From Ridgeia piscesae (taxonomy: Eukaryota > Annelida > Polychaeta > Sabellida > Siboglinidae), in the NCBI GenBank assembly GCA_025642075.2, contig JAODUO010000626.1, positions 1-64,000 on the forward strand: a DNA stretch of 64,000 nucleotides, written 5' to 3'. A model generated the notes under the pieces. That model saw nothing but the letters and a program-made list of their open reading frames with translations. It was not told the origin of the DNA and did no database searches. The translations under genes and the position numbers were made by a program. Shown piece by piece: positions 63,118-64,000 of this stretch (position 1 is its first letter; each line of letters begins with the position of its first letter).

Positions 63118-64000
63118 CATATTTTCCAACAGTCATGTGTGAACAGATATCCTGCTCTGGTACATTCGACCATTCTTCAAGGTGGCAGGTGCATTTATCA
63201 CACACTGTCTGGTCAAACAAAACACTGGAGTCTGCTGGTCACATGACCCGACACCAACAACTACCACAACACATCCATTGTTTAAGACATCACATTAATG
63301 GGAAGGGAAGAAATGTGACTAATAAGTCCCTTTACCACAACAGAGATTTGTGGCCGCAATGAATTTCAAGAAGGACATGGCTGGCGTTCAGTTGCCAGTC
63401 CACCAGTAACCATTTCTGATTGCAACCCAAATAATTTTTTATCAATCTCTTTGATAGATACACCTGTAATAAAATGTGATACAATAAATAGAAATAAAAT
63501 TAATATATGATCAATGAAAATATGAAGTTACTGAACTTGCTAAACATTAAGAATCATAAAATCAATGTCCTTCATTGCTGACAAAGTTAAGAGACTAGAT
63601 GTAAAGAAAATTGGCGGACAAAGTCAGCAAGATGACAGAGTTCATTTGAGGTTTACTACTCTAATGTACACCATGCAGTGATACATAGGTGGAGTAATCT
63701 GATAGGCATATTTCATGATTAAAATGAGTTTTCTGTGAAAGTATAATTATTTGGATAATTGCCATGTACAGTATATCAAGTGGGAAAAAAAGAATTCAGT
63801 GAAAATATACATACATTTGAAATGTTACTCTTATTACATCATGCAGCATTTCAAATTCATGCACAATTTGGCATACATTTTCCATCTCACATGAATGTGG
63901 TGTTGATAAAGGAAAGTTTGCAGTCAATGCAGACTCATGAACACCCACCCAGACTGGGCAGACGATCCATATTTGGGTCACAACCCAGAGGCTAGAAACT
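63118..64000. other. Right edge, mostly unique AT-rich sequence
   Basis: Apart from the possible exon at 63366-63463, no gene supported. Short frames at 63759-63995 on both strands lack splice or family support. Confidence 0.5.
63366..63463 (-). CDS. Possible last coding exon of an unidentified minus-strand gene
   Basis: After a good acceptor (TTTTATTACAG on the minus strand) a phase-1 frame reads VSIKEIDKKLFGLQSEMVTG, GLATERQPCPS and TGA. A second frame in the same exon is also open (43 codons). No family recognised and the preceding exon was not found; it could be chance. Confidence 0.3.

Noticed and set aside
62213..63220. Minus-strand hydrophobic frames of 292-335 codons that look like membrane proteins (FLHSCVLV repeats)
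   Set aside because: They come from the 28-bp tandem array; all three frames look equally 'membrane-like', which is the sign of an artefact.

Overview
This is an animal (metazoan) genomic window, most likely from a marine invertebrate such as a mollusc or another lophotrochozoan; an amphioxus-like animal cannot be excluded. The evidence is split genes with GT-AG introns, four recognisable animal genes, several non-LTR retrotransposons, one LTR retrotransposon, inverted-repeat DNA elements, and no compact operons. The species is not identifiable by reading alone. Nothing prokaryotic (operons, CRISPR, insertion sequences) was seen.

Four genes could be rebuilt exon by exon, and in each the intron phases join correctly. 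(1) DHX29, minus strand, 14728 down past position 1: the first five coding exons, giving the N-terminal part of the translation-initiation helicase. (2) A pleckstrin-homology (PH) domain protein with a Pro/Gln/Gly-rich tail, plus strand, 22273-30472, nine coding exons. (3) VCPKMT (METTL21D), the lysine methyltransferase of VCP/p97, minus strand, 45658-35177, four exons and apparently complete. (4) RDM1 (RAD52 motif protein 1), plus strand, 45671 to at least 61771: the first four exons, with the gene continuing rightwards. VCPKMT and RDM1 are head to head, with possible start codons only 12 bp apart. A possible last exon of a fifth, minus-strand gene lies at 63366-63463.

The most striking property is the introns and UTRs. 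About 28 kb (roughly 44 percent) is tandem repeat, in about fifteen arrays whose units are mostly unrelated (45, 39, 43, 3, about 31, 33, 18, 62, 2, 24, 50, 34, 59, 32 and 28 bp). They sit in introns or 3' flanks of the four genes or inside a mobile element, and the coding exons between them are intact. They generate very long fake open reading frames (up to 1313 codons), which I reject as genes. Several arrays repeat a splice-site-like motif in the sense direction of the host gene. The clearest case is the 18-bp array in the PH gene: each unit carries a possible phase-0 donor and adds exactly six codons.

RDM1 intron 1 (14.8 kb) holds nested transposons: a CR1/L2-like LINE (46.0-56.7 kb) split by a second LINE (47138-54387, flanked by an 11-bp target duplication), itself split by a rearranged Ty3/gypsy element (47502-50739, flanked by TACA). 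A 32-bp satellite follows at 56682-60345. Other mobile features are an 807-bp inverted-repeat element in DHX29 intron 2 (13205-14011), a small one upstream of DHX29 (15619-15890), a 3.7-kb element whose long inverted arms are made of the TTTACTATGG satellite (16238-19945), and one in VCPKMT intron 1 (44894-45260).
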